The translations under genes and the position numbers were made by a program. Below, in pieces: positions 6,843 through 15,943 of a stretch of DNA of 64,000 bases. Source of the DNA: DATMER01 sp963741305 (GTDB lineage: Bacteria > Acidobacteriota > Thermoanaerobaculia > Multivoradales > UBA5704); NCBI GenBank assembly GCA_963741305.1, contig CAVUHL010000003.1, positions 1,426,001-1,490,000 on the forward strand, written 5' to 3'. Each line of letters starts with the position of its first letter. Within the stretch, counting starts at the first letter, position 1. The notes under the pieces are model-generated. The model did not search any database, was not told the origin of the DNA, and saw nothing but the letters and a program-made list of their open reading frames with translations.

Positions 6843-9830
6843 ATGCTAATTCCTACTCGTTTATCCGAAAAGCTCGCCCAAGACCACGGCCTTCAAGGTT
6901 CGATCCACTTATCTCTCGCCAACATTGGACCTTGGCTGGAGGCCAATCAGATAGTGTTTTTTGAGGAATACACTGACCATAGCATACGTCACACTGAGCA
7001 GGTATTGGTGACGGCCACTTCGCTAATCCGTGACGAATCCTGGGACCACTTCACCCCTGAAGACGCCTATATTCTGGTGCTTTCCACTCTTGTCCACGAT
7101 GCAGCGCTGCACCTAACCAAGGATGGATTCATCGCGCTGATCACTGCTCCTCGCGCAAAGGAAAACGCAATCGGTTTTGAAGATCAGCCATGGGACCTAC
7201 TCTGGGATAAATTTTTATCCGAAGCGCGACGCTTTAGCGGGAGGAAGCTTAGAGACCTATTTGGTGACGAGCAACCGGTCCGCGTTCCAATACTTGACCC
7301 TCTTCGAATGGACGGCCAGTCGATGAAGCTGATCGGGGAATTCCTGAGGCGCCACCATCATCGACTAGCTCATGAAATTGCACTTTTTGGGGTACCAGGG
7401 CTGTCCAATAAAGGAAATCTCCGTCTTTACGCAGACCCTGGCAGGCCAGAGCTGCTGGGGTTGACAGGATTAATAGCCCGCAGTCATGGAATAGACCTGC
7501 GCTCTGCTCTGGCCCACCTTACTAAAGATTACGACTTGCGTCTGTTCCAGAACGTGCATCCACCTTTTCTCATGGTTCTTCTTCGCATCGCTGACTATCT
7601 CCAAATTCAAAGAGAGAGGGCTCCCTATCATCGGCTTCTGGTGGCGAAGCTGCGAAGTCCCGTGTCAGAAGGGGAGTGGGCAGTCCATCATGCTATACGA
7701 TCGGTACGACCAGCAGAAGATCCAGAGGCTGTATATGTGGATGCACTCCCAAAGAGCCTTGATACCTACCTCAAGCTAGAACAAGTTATCGCAGGGATAC
7801 AGCAAGAATTAGACGTATCTTGGGCTGTACTAGGTGAGGTATACGGAAGGTATGAACGAGAAGGCTGGAACAGGCTCGGCCTAACCCTGAGGCGCTTAAT
7901 CTCCAGCATTGACGACAAGTCGGAAGCCGCACTGCGATTGCCGTTCCTACCGCATCGGACTTCATTTTCTTTTGATTCGGGAATCCTCCAGCTCTTCGTT
8001 GGACCCCTTTACGGGAATAGGCCGGAGGTTGGGATTCGCGAACTAATTCAGAACGCGGTCGATGCCGTACGAGAACTTGAGTACTTCACTGAACGTCACC
8101 CAGGCATCGCATCGCCTGACAAATCAGAGCAAGAAGCGGCTGTAGTTGTTAGGCTGAGGCCTGAATCTGACGGCTCCTGGAGTCTGACTGTCTCTGACTG
8201 TGGAATTGGCATGACCGAAAGCACAATTCGCGAATATTATCTTAAAGCAGGAGCATCGTTTAGAAGAAGTAATCTCTGGTGCGACGATTTTGCAGATATC
8301 GATGGCCACTCCAAGATTCTCCGTTCCGGTCGCTTTGGAGTTGGGGCACTCGCAAGCTTCCTGCTGGGAGACGAAATTGAGGTTTCTACGCGACATATTA
8401 CGGCCCGACCCGATCACGGACTTTTCTTTACCGCAAGACTAGACACGCATGCGATCGAAATGCGGTACACGAATCGCCCGGTCGGCACAACGGTCCGGGT
8501 TAGAGTAACTGATGCTGTCGCGCGCGAACTGATTAAGAAGCCCGAAGCCTGGGACTGGTATTGCTTGGGCCACCCCAGGGTTGTCCGCCTCGTCGGAATC
8601 GAAGCGGCCGAGATTAAACAAAAAGTTTTTTTCGAAAAACCTGGACAAGAGCTTTCCGCTGGATGGCGTCGTGCGCATGACGCTCGATTTGAAGATATTC
8701 ACTGGACCTTTGACGACGACTACCCTTATAGCCTTCCTTGCCTAACCTGCAACGGCATTATCATTCAGAAGAATTGGGCTAAGGTACCTCAGGCCCGTTG
8801 GCAGGGGATGAATAAGATCCCGATGTCATTCCCCTGTGTCTCTGTTTTTGACCGAGATATGTTGATGCCGCTTAGCCTTACCAGGGACGGACTGGACGGC
8901 GACTCATACCCCTTCGCCGATGCCTTGTTGAAATCAGTCATGATCGACATCATCTCATTTTTATTGGCCGACCCGCAGATTACTATCGGACATCCAGATG
9001 AATACTACTATCCGTATCCTAAACGTAATTCTTCGCCGTCACCGAATTCTCTGAGGAATAGTAAAAGCCATTTTTTTTCGACGAATATGGGATTTGCGCC
9101 TGTCACTCCAAGCCTTCTTCGCCAAGCGGGTGCAGGTGTTATTCGCTTATTATTCGGCGGGGGATTCTACCCTCAGGCAATGTGTGCAAAATTGAATATG
9201 TCCCCCGGGGAGATTCCAATGCTCCACTGGTGCGCAAACTGGAGTCCACTCGACCCCGAGTCAAGCAATGATGATGATGACAAGGACACGCCTTTGAGGC
9301 AAATGCTGTGCACCATAGCGGCATCATTGGGGCTCCAGATAGCAAGCAGCAATTACGGCAGCTTTTTTGGCTGCCGATACAATGGCATGAGAATTCTTTC
9401 TAGTGAAGCGACTACTCCTCTCATGCCAGATTGGCTGAATCGTCTACCAGAAATCGCTGTTCGACGCGAACGCGCACAAGAGCGATTTGATGTCTTTGCC
9501 GTCGGAGACTGCCCTTCGACATTCACCGATTGGAACTCAATCGTCTCCGTCTTGGCTGGGGACAGCGATCTGAGATTGCTATGGGGAAGGCCGTTTGATG
9601 ATGGCGTCTGCAATAGGGAGGGCCAGCAATTTTGCGTGGTAATTGAGCTTTACCTCGATGAGTCAACCCCCCTTGAAGAGGATAGATTCAGCGAGCTTTG
9701 GCTAGAAATTTTGGGGGTTCCCCTGGTGCCGTTTGATGAAAATCAGCGTCGAACACGGCTAGACGAAGTTCTCAGTCGACTGCGAGGGTGTGACGTCGCC
9801 AATCGGAATAATGCACGTGCCTCCGAATAA
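6843..9830 (+). CDS. Large HD-domain / HSP90-like (GHKL) ATPase protein, possible conflict or signalling protein
   Basis: 995 aa from ATG 6843, preceded by GAGG 11 bases upstream; an in-frame TTG at 6822 has no such site. The N-terminal part looks like an HD-type metal phosphohydrolase: DHSIRH at 45-50, HDAALH at 85-90 and an HHHRLAHE stretch near 170-180. It is followed by a GHKL ATP-binding domain of the HSP90/HtpG kind. Its N-box is RELIQNAVDAVRE (Glu400, Asn404, Asp407), its G1 box is SDCGIGM near 450, and its lid/G2 region is SGRFGVGALASF near 495. The last 400 residues have no motif I can name. No signal peptide or membrane segment is seen, so it is probably cytosolic. Base composition is clearly more A+T-rich than the flanking genes and mobile-element debris lies on both sides, so horizontal acquisition is likely. 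HD plus HSP90-like ATPase pairings are discussed for biological-conflict proteins; a defence role here is inference. Confidence 0.75.
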   Translation: MLIPTRLSEKLAQDHGLQGSIHLSLANIGPWLEANQIVFFEEYTDHSIRHTEQVLVTATSLIRDESWDHFTPEDAYILVLSTLVHDAALHLTKDGFIALITAPRAKENAIGFEDQPWDLLWDKFLSEARRFSGRKLRDLFGDEQPVRVPILDPLRMDGQSMKLIGEFLRRHHHRLAHEIALFGVPGLSNKGNLRLYADPGRPELLGLTGLIARSHGIDLRSALAHLTKDYDLRLFQNVHPPFLMVLLRIADYLQIQRERAPYHRLLVAKLRSPVSEGEWAVHHAIRSVRPAEDPEAVYVDALPKSLDTYLKLEQVIAGIQQELDVSWAVLGEVYGRYEREGWNRLGLTLRRLISSIDDKSEAALRLPFLPHRTSFSFDSGILQLFVGPLYGNRPEVGIRELIQNAVDAVRELEYFTERHPGIASPDKSEQEAAVVVRLRPESDGSWSLTVSDCGIGMTESTIREYYLKAGASFRRSNLWCDDFADIDGHSKILRSGRFGVGALASFLLGDEIEVSTRHITARPDHGLFFTARLDTHAIEMRYTNRPVGTTVRVRVTDAVARELIKKPEAWDWYCLGHPRVVRLVGIEAAEIKQKVFFEKPGQELSAGWRRAHDARFEDIHWTFDDDYPYSLPCLTCNGIIIQKNWAKVPQARWQGMNKIPMSFPCVSVFDRDMLMPLSLTRDGLDGDSYPFADALLKSVMIDIISFLLADPQITIGHPDEYYYPYPKRNSSPSPNSLRNSKSHFFSTNMGFAPVTPSLLRQAGAGVIRLLFGGGFYPQAMCAKLNMSPGEIPMLHWCANWSPLDPESSNDDDDKDTPLRQMLCTIAASLGLQIASSNYGSFFGCRYNGMRILSSEATTPLMPDWLNRLPEIAVRRERAQERFDVFAVGDCPSTFTDWNSIVSVLAGDSDLRLLWGRPFDDGVCNREGQQFCVVIELYLDESTPLEEDRFSELWLEILGVPLVPFDENQRRTRLDEVLSRLRGCDVANRNNARASE

Positions 9831-9852
9831 GTTCCCCGAATACGTTCCGCTT

Positions 9853-10255
9853 CCGAATACGTTCCAGGGGAGTGTAGCGGGAATGTAGAAGAGAACCAGG
9901 AAAATCAATCCCACACGTAGTCATGCGCGGTCCTGCTGCGTTTTTCTGGCGGCGTTTTGGGGCGCTCGGCGCGTAGATTCACCCTGAACGTGGACTCCCA
10001 TACAAGTTTTTCGAGCTCATTCTCGGCACTTGGACGTAACCTCTCCCTTCCTGGAGTCGTCCAGCCCTCAAAAGCCTTGACCAGAATCGCTCGGTGACGC
10101 CGATCACCGCCTGCTGCGGTGCGGTCGCTCACGCACGGACGAATGGCAGGCCCGGCGGAAAGCAGCCGTTAGGAAATCTCGCCGTGCGATCGCCGGCTTT
10201 GAGCCTCTCCGCGGCTTCACGGAAGGCCGCAAGGAAGAGGCCGTAGGCCTTCAGC
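9853..10255. repeat. Tandem duplication copy 1 (RAYT 3' end plus flank)
   Basis: This 403-bp segment is a diverged copy of the following segment 10256-10652, and both begin CCGAATACGTTCCAGGGGAG. Copy 1 contains only the last part of the transposase reading frame (about 10130-10251) plus the downstream flank, so it has no complete gene. The short motif CCGAATACGTTCC also recurs near 9837 and 9853, next to the stop of the HD/ATPase gene. Confidence 0.9.
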
Positions 10256-10652
10256 CCGAATACGTTCCAGGGGAGTGTAGAAGGAATGTAGAAGAGAAAC
10301 CAGGAAATCAATCCCACACGTAGTCATGCGCGGTTCTGCTGCGCCTTTCAGGCGGCGTTTTGGGGCACTCGGCACGTAGATTCGCCCTGCACGTGGACTC
10401 CCATCCAAGTTTTTGGAGCTCTTTCTCAGCATTCGGACGTACCTCTCCCTCCTGGAGTCGTCCAGCCCTCGAAAACCTTGATGAGTATCGCTCGGCGACG
10501 GCGATCACGGCCTGCTGCGGTGCAGTCGCTCACACACGGACGAAGGGCAGACCCGGCGGAAAGCAGCCGTTGGGGAATCTCGCAGTGCGATCGCCGGCCT
10601 TGAGCCTCTCCGCGGCTTCACGGAAGGCCGCAAGGAAGAGGCCGTAGGCCTT
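10256..10652. repeat. Tandem duplication copy 2 (joined to intact RAYT gene)
   Basis: Second copy of the duplicated unit. It runs without a break into the intact REP-associated transposase gene, so it is the parental copy. Scattered substitutions and 1-base indels between copies show that the duplication is not recent. Confidence 0.9.
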
Positions 10653-11450
10653 TCGAAAGGCCTCGCGGGCTGCCTTGCTGGCTGCATGGAAGCGCGGAGC
10701 GGGTGACTTCTTCGTCTTGTTGGGACAGGTATGCGGGTGTTGGCGCAGGATGGCCGTCGTGCCGAGTGGCTCACGGCCTGTGCGCTTCCGTTCCGCCGCG
10801 GCATCGGCATCGATCTCGTTCACCAGCCCTGCAACCAGCTCCCGGTACACCTCCGGGCTGAGGTGACGCCAGCAAGGGAGCTGCGAGAGCACGACGGTCT
10901 CCTCCGTCGCATAGCGCCGAGGCTCGAAGTCCTCTCCCCGAAGCCGGGCCCGGTATTCTGCGGTCCGGTTGAACCAGGTGCCGCGAACGGGCTCGCCGCT
11001 GAGCACGGACTTCACCAAGCTGATGCCCGGCCAGTCCTCGACTCGGGCCACCAGCCCTTCCTTGACCCCGTTGGCCAGCACATAGCGCAGGCGGTCGACC
11101 TGCGCCGCGGGCTCGTCGCTGATCACGATCGCCTCGTAGCGCCGCGACCAGATCTTGTCCCGCCACTTCCTCAGACGGGCGACCTCGCGGGCCACGTTGG
11201 TCTGGAAGTAGCCCATGAAGTCGGCCATGCGCTCGGCGTCCGGAACCCGGATCAGGAGATGGTAGTGGTTCGAGGCGACAAAGAAGGCCGAGATCTCGAC
11301 CGGGTGGAGCCGCTGAGCCTGGCCGAGGACGCCGAGCAGGATCTCATTCAGCACTGGGTCGGGCCGGAGAAGGTAACGGCTCTGGATGGTGCGGCAGGTG
11401 ATGTCGACGAGGGAGCCTTCTTCTGGGATGAAGCGGGGTGGTCTTGACAT
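10530..11450 (-). CDS. REP-associated tyrosine transposase (RAYT, IS200-like Y1 superfamily)
   Basis: Single-strand HUH nuclease of the type that mobilises or maintains REP palindromes. 306 aa. The metal-binding motif is SNHYHLLIRV (His-x-His), followed by MADFMGYFQTNVAREVA with the presumed catalytic tyrosine. KIWSRRYEAIVI and a YVLANGVKEGLV stretch are typical of chromosomal RAYTs. No terminal repeats of its own are visible, as expected for RAYTs. Several palindromic repeats elsewhere in the window could be substrates, but this is not shown by the sequence. Confidence 0.9.
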   Translation of the reverse strand: MSRPPRFIPEEGSLVDITCRTIQSRYLLRPDPVLNEILLGVLGQAQRLHPVEISAFFVASNHYHLLIRVPDAERMADFMGYFQTNVAREVARLRKWRDKIWSRRYEAIVISDEPAAQVDRLRYVLANGVKEGLVARVEDWPGISLVKSVLSGEPVRGTWFNRTAEYRARLRGEDFEPRRYATEETVVLSQLPCWRHLSPEVYRELVAGLVNEIDADAAAERKRTGREPLGTTAILRQHPHTCPNKTKKSPAPRFHAASKAAREAFRKAYGLFLAAFREAAERLKAGDRTARFPNGCFPPGLPFVRV

Positions 11451-11752
11451 GATGCCCGGGTAGAGACGGAAAACGGGTCCAAAATGTCATTCCTGGAAAT
11501 TCTTCAGGATACATCTGACCTGATGAAAGATTGGCCGGAGCTTTGACAGCGCTGGTTTTCCGCCAGCAGGGCCAGGAGTGGACCGCTGTCAAGGTTCCCT
11601 AGACCCGGTTGCGCACGGTAGAATCAGCCGGCAGACCGGAGGGCGACCCGATTCCCTCCCAACGAAGAAAAGCGTAAACTAGACGTTAGGCTGAAGCTGG
11701 TCTTGTTTCGGGTGCCCGCTCGTTGTCGCGCCCCCACGGAGATTTTCCCATC
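11451..11752. other. Intergenic region between RAYT and RND genes
   Basis: 302 bp without a gene. It contains a TAGAAT hexamer at 11619-11624 that could be a -10 element for the pump genes, but no good -35 is spaced from it. Nothing else is supported. Confidence 0.4.
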
Positions 11753-12877
11753 ATGAAGAAACGGATGTTCTTGATGCTGTTGGCCACGGCCATCTTCATT
11801 GCCGCCATTGGCGTGGTGAAGATGCGCCAGATCAAGACGGCCAGCGCGCAGGGGGCTTCGTTCCAGCCGCCCCCTGAAGCCGTGACCACGGTCGTCGCCA
11901 AGCAGGATGTCTGGCCGGCGACGCTGCGCTCCATCGGCACCGTGGTCGCCTCCCAGGGAGTCATGGTCAGCGCCGACACGCCCGGCATCGTCGAGAGGAT
12001 TTCGTTCACCTCCGGTAGGGCGGTGCGCGCCGGCGAGGTGCTGGTCGTGCTCGACACCAGCCAGGAGCGGGCGCAGCTCACCGCCGCCGAATCGCAGCGC
12101 GACCTCGCCAAGCTGAACCTCGACCGCATGCGCGACCTGTCGGAGAAAGGGATCATCTCGCGCTCGGAGTACGACCGGGCCGCCGCCGAGTCCGCCCAGG
12201 GCGTAGCCCGGGTGGGCGAGATCCGCGCCACGATCGACCGCAAAGTCATCCGGGCGCCGTTCTCCGGCGTCCTGGGCATCCGCAAGGTCAACCTCGGCCA
12301 ATATCTGGCGGGCGGCGACCCGGTCGTCTCCCTTCAGTCCCTGCGCCCGGTCTTCGTGAACTTCTCCGTGCCGCAGCAGGCCGTGGGCCGGCTGCAGATG
12401 GGCACCGAAGTGAGCGTGACCGCCGAGGGCCAGCCTCTCCTGGAGTCGGGGAAGATCACCGCCGTCGACGCCGTCGTCGACGAGGCCACCCGCAACATCC
12501 AGGTCCAGGCCACGTTCGCGAACCAGGACGGGCGGCTGCGTCCGGGCATGTTCGTAGAGGTGCAGGCCAGCCAGGGCGAGAGCACTCCGGTGATCGCGCT
12601 GCCGGCTTCCGCGATCAGCTACTCGCCCTACGGCGACTCGGTCTTCATCGTCGAAAACGTCAAGGGGCCGGACGGCAAGAGCTTCCGCGGCGTCCGCCAG
12701 CAGTTCGTCAAGCTGGGCGGCGCGCGCGGCGATCAGGTCGCGGTGGTCACGGGGGTCAAGCCCGGTGAAGAGGTGGTCAGCTCGGGCGTGTTCAAGCTCA
12801 GGAACAACGCCCCCGTCCAGGTCAACAACAAGATCCAGCCAGCGAACAGCGCCACGCCCCGGCCGGAGGACAGTTAA
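11753..12877 (+). CDS. RND efflux periplasmic adaptor (membrane fusion protein)
   Basis: Periplasmic adaptor linking an inner-membrane RND pump to an outer-membrane channel. 374 aa from ATG 11753 (GGAG about 13 bases upstream); the longer frame from 11723 is less likely. An N-terminal anchor (MFLMLLATAIFIAAIGVV) is followed by the split lipoyl/barrel-sandwich halves (SADTPGIVERISFTSGRAV and IRAPFSGVLGIRKV) around a helical hairpin, then a beta-barrel (LRPGMFVEVQ) and a membrane-proximal domain. The next gene starts directly after its stop, so the two form one operon. No outer-membrane factor gene is nearby. Confidence 0.95.
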   Translation: MKKRMFLMLLATAIFIAAIGVVKMRQIKTASAQGASFQPPPEAVTTVVAKQDVWPATLRSIGTVVASQGVMVSADTPGIVERISFTSGRAVRAGEVLVVLDTSQERAQLTAAESQRDLAKLNLDRMRDLSEKGIISRSEYDRAAAESAQGVARVGEIRATIDRKVIRAPFSGVLGIRKVNLGQYLAGGDPVVSLQSLRPVFVNFSVPQQAVGRLQMGTEVSVTAEGQPLLESGKITAVDAVVDEATRNIQVQATFANQDGRLRPGMFVEVQASQGESTPVIALPASAISYSPYGDSVFIVENVKGPDGKSFRGVRQQFVKLGGARGDQVAVVTGVKPGEEVVSSGVFKLRNNAPVQVNNKIQPANSATPRPEDS

Positions 12878-15800
12878 GTGAAAATCACTGACATCTTCAT
12901 CCGCCGGCCCGTGCTGGCGGTGGTCGTCAACCTGATCATCCTGATCGGCGGCCTGCAATCCGTCCGCTCGCTCAGCATCCGCCAGTACCCGCGCAGCGAC
13001 GTCGCGGTGATCAACGTGACCACTGCCTATGTCGGAGCCAACGCCGACCTCGTGCGCGGCTTCATCACCACGCCGCTCGAGCGGGTGATCGCGAGCGCCG
13101 ACGGCATCGACTTCGTGGAGTCCTCGAGCGCCCAGAGCCTGAGCACGATCACGGTCCACCTGAAGCTCAACTACGACACCAACGCCGCCCTCACCCAAAT
13201 CCAGTCCAAGGTGGCGCAGGTGCGCAACACGCTGCCGCCGGAGGCGGAAGCGCCGGTCATCAACCTCGCGACGGCGGACAGCGACTTCGCGGCCATGTAC
13301 ATCGGCTTCTCGTCGCCCGACCTCGATGCGAACCAGGTCACCGACTACCTCACGCGCGTGGTGCAGCCCAAGCTCACCGCGATCAGCGGGGTGCAGCGCG
13401 CCGACATCTTCCCCGAGCGCGCATTCGCCATGCGGATCTGGCTCAAGCCCGAGCAGATGGCCGCTCACGGCATCGCGCCTTCCGCGGTGCGCGACGTGCT
13501 GGCGTCGAACAACTACCTCTCCGCCCTTGGCAGCACCAGGGGGTCGATGGTCTCGGTCAACCTGACCGCCAACACCGACCTGCAGACGGTGGAGGAGTTC
13601 CGCCAGCTCGTGGTCAAGGAAGAGGACGGCGTGGTCGTCCGGCTCGGCCAGATCGCGGACGTGGTGCTCGGTGCCGAGAGTTACGACACGGACGTCCGCT
13701 TCAACGGCGAGAACGCCACCTTCATGGGCCTCTGGGTGCTGCCCACGGCCAACACCCTGGACGTGATGGACCGGGTGCACGCGGCCATCCCTGAAATCGA
13801 GGCGCAGCTCCCGGCAGGGATGAAGGTCGGCGTCCCCTACGACTCGACGGTGTACATCCGGGATTCCATCCGCGAAGTCCTGAAGACGCTCACGGAGACG
13901 CTGCTCATCGTCATCGTGGTCATCTTCCTCTTCCTGGGCTCGGTGCGCTCGGTGATCATCCCGGTGGTGGCCATCCCGATTTCGCTCGTCGGCGCGATCT
14001 TCCTCATGCAGACCGCGGGCTTCACGATCAACCTCCTGACCCTCCTTGCCATCGTGCTCTCGGTCGGCCTGGTCGTGGACGATGCGATCGTGATGGTGGA
14101 GAACGTCGAGCGCCACCTGCACGAGGGCAAGAGCCCGTTCCAGGCTGCGATCGATGCGGCGCGCGAGCTGGTGGGCCCGATCATCGCCATGACGATCACG
14201 CTCGCGGCGGTCTACACGCCGGTGGCGATCCAGGGCGGCCTGACCGGCTCGCTCTTCCGCGAGTTCGCCTTCACGCTCGCCGGCGCGGTTCTCGTCTCCG
14301 GCGTGGTGGCGCTGACCCTCTCGCCGATGATGAGCTCGAAGCTGCTGCGCGAGGGTGACACCGAGCGCGGCTTCGCTGGCTTCGTCAACCGGCGGTTCGA
14401 GACCGTGCGCAACGTCTACTCGCGCATCCTGGAAGGGACGCTGGCCTACCGGCCGGTCGTGATCACGCTATGGGTGATCGTCCTGCTGATGATCGTGCCG
14501 CTCTACATGTTCTCGCAGAAGGAGCTGGCTCCGGCCGAGGATCAGGGCATCGTCTTCGGGTTCATCCAGGCTTCCGCGAACTCGACGATCGACCAGACGC
14601 GGCTCTTCACGGACGAGATCTACAAGGTCTTCCACTCGTTCCCGGAGACGGACGCCTCCTTCCTGATCACCTTCCCGACGGGCGGGTTCGCGGGCATGAC
14701 CATCAAGCCTTGGAGCGAGCGCGAGAAGAGCAGCGCGGAGCTTCAGATGGCAGTGGGGGCGGAGCTGTCGAAGATCGCGGGCGTGCGGGTCATCCCGATC
14801 ACGCCGCCTGCCCTCCCGGGCGGGGGAGGAGGGATGCCGGTCGACTTCGTGATCGCCTCGACGGCCGAGCCCCAGCAGCTCATCGAGATCGGTAATCAAT
14901 TCGTGCAGAAGGCTTTCGCGAGCGGCAAGTTCATGTTCGCGGACGCCGACCTGAAGTTCGACCAGCCGCAGACGGAAGTGGTCTTCGATCACGACAAGCT
15001 GCGCTCGCAGGGAGTCGACCTGGCGCAGGCCGGCCGCGACCTCTCGGCGCTCCTGGGCGGCAACTACGTGAACCGCTTCAGCATCCAGGGCCGGAGCTAC
15101 AAGGTCATCCCGCAGCTCAAGCGCAGCGAGCGCCTGACGGCGGACCAACTGTCCGACATCTACGTCACGGGGCCGGAGGGGAGGCTGGTGCCGCTCTCGA
15201 CCTTCGCGACGCTGAGGACCACGACCGAGCCGCGCGAGGTGAAGCGGTTCCAGCAGCTCAACGCGGTGCGCATCCAGGGTGTGCCGATGGTCCCGCTCGA
15301 CGAGGCGCTGACCTTCCTGGAGGACGAGGCGAAGCGCAGCCTGCCCCAGGGTTTCACCTACGATTACGCTGGCGAGTCGCGGCAGCTCCGCACCGAGGGC
15401 GGCAAGTTCCTGGGCACGTTCCTGCTGTCTGCAATCCTGATCTACCTGGTGCTCGCGGCGCAGTTCGAGAGCTTCCGCGATCCGTTCATCATCCTGGCCG
15501 GCTCGGTGCCGCTGGCGCTGGCCGGAGCGCTGGTCTTCTCCTTCCTGGGCTTCACGACGCTCAACGTCTACAGCCAGGTGGGGCTGATCACCCTGGTCGG
15601 CCTGGTGGCGAAGAACGGCATCCTCATCGTCCAGTTCGCGAACGAGCTGCAGCAGACGGGGATGGACAAGATCCGCTCGGTCATGGAGGCGTCGTCGACC
15701 CGTCTGCGCCCGATCCTGATGACCACCGCGGCCACGGTGATGGGCCACATGCCGCTGATCTTCGCGAAGGGGCCGGGAGCCGGCGCGCGCAACAGCATCG

Positions 15801-15943
15801 GTATCATGCTGGTTAGCGGCATGATCATCGGCACGGTCTTCACGCTCTTCGTGGTGCCCTCGATCTACGTGCTCGTGGCGCGGACGCACCGGCCCGAGCA
15901 GGTCGAAGGGGAGGTAGGGGAGGGCGAGGCGGTCCCGGCTTAG
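12878..15943 (+). CDS. RND multidrug efflux permease (AcrB/MexF type)
   Basis: Proton-driven drug exporter of the HAE1 family. 1021 aa from a GTG directly after the adaptor stop. The N-terminus MKITDIFIRRPVLAVVVNL is typical. Transmembrane segment 4 holds VGLVVDDAIVMVENVERH with the paired Asp residues of the proton relay. A second membrane half ends with GLVAKNGILIVQFANE. Two large periplasmic loops are present, and length is normal. Its 3' end overlaps the stop of the convergent membrane protein gene by 4 bp. Confidence 0.97.
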   Translation: MKITDIFIRRPVLAVVVNLIILIGGLQSVRSLSIRQYPRSDVAVINVTTAYVGANADLVRGFITTPLERVIASADGIDFVESSSAQSLSTITVHLKLNYDTNAALTQIQSKVAQVRNTLPPEAEAPVINLATADSDFAAMYIGFSSPDLDANQVTDYLTRVVQPKLTAISGVQRADIFPERAFAMRIWLKPEQMAAHGIAPSAVRDVLASNNYLSALGSTRGSMVSVNLTANTDLQTVEEFRQLVVKEEDGVVVRLGQIADVVLGAESYDTDVRFNGENATFMGLWVLPTANTLDVMDRVHAAIPEIEAQLPAGMKVGVPYDSTVYIRDSIREVLKTLTETLLIVIVVIFLFLGSVRSVIIPVVAIPISLVGAIFLMQTAGFTINLLTLLAIVLSVGLVVDDAIVMVENVERHLHEGKSPFQAAIDAARELVGPIIAMTITLAAVYTPVAIQGGLTGSLFREFAFTLAGAVLVSGVVALTLSPMMSSKLLREGDTERGFAGFVNRRFETVRNVYSRILEGTLAYRPVVITLWVIVLLMIVPLYMFSQKELAPAEDQGIVFGFIQASANSTIDQTRLFTDEIYKVFHSFPETDASFLITFPTGGFAGMTIKPWSEREKSSAELQMAVGAELSKIAGVRVIPITPPALPGGGGGMPVDFVIASTAEPQQLIEIGNQFVQKAFASGKFMFADADLKFDQPQTEVVFDHDKLRSQGVDLAQAGRDLSALLGGNYVNRFSIQGRSYKVIPQLKRSERLTADQLSDIYVTGPEGRLVPLSTFATLRTTTEPREVKRFQQLNAVRIQGVPMVPLDEALTFLEDEAKRSLPQGFTYDYAGESRQLRTEGGKFLGTFLLSAILIYLVLAAQFESFRDPFIILAGSVPLALAGALVFSFLGFTTLNVYSQVGLITLVGLVAKNGILIVQFANELQQTGMDKIRSVMEASSTRLRPILMTTAATVMGHMPLIFAKGPGAGARNSIGIMLVSGMIIGTVFTLFVVPSIYVLVARTHRPEQVEGEVGEGEAVPA

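Noticed and set aside
10130..10255. Separate small gene in duplication copy 1
   Set aside because: The frame is only the copied C-terminal part of the RAYT gene with no start of its own.
11624..14122. 832-codon open frame antisense to the RND genes, and similar long antisense frames at 14468-15889, 19455-21824 and 28174-30627
   Set aside because: Low-complexity His/Arg/Asp-rich translations typical of antisense frames in high-G+C genes. The sense genes carry clear motifs.
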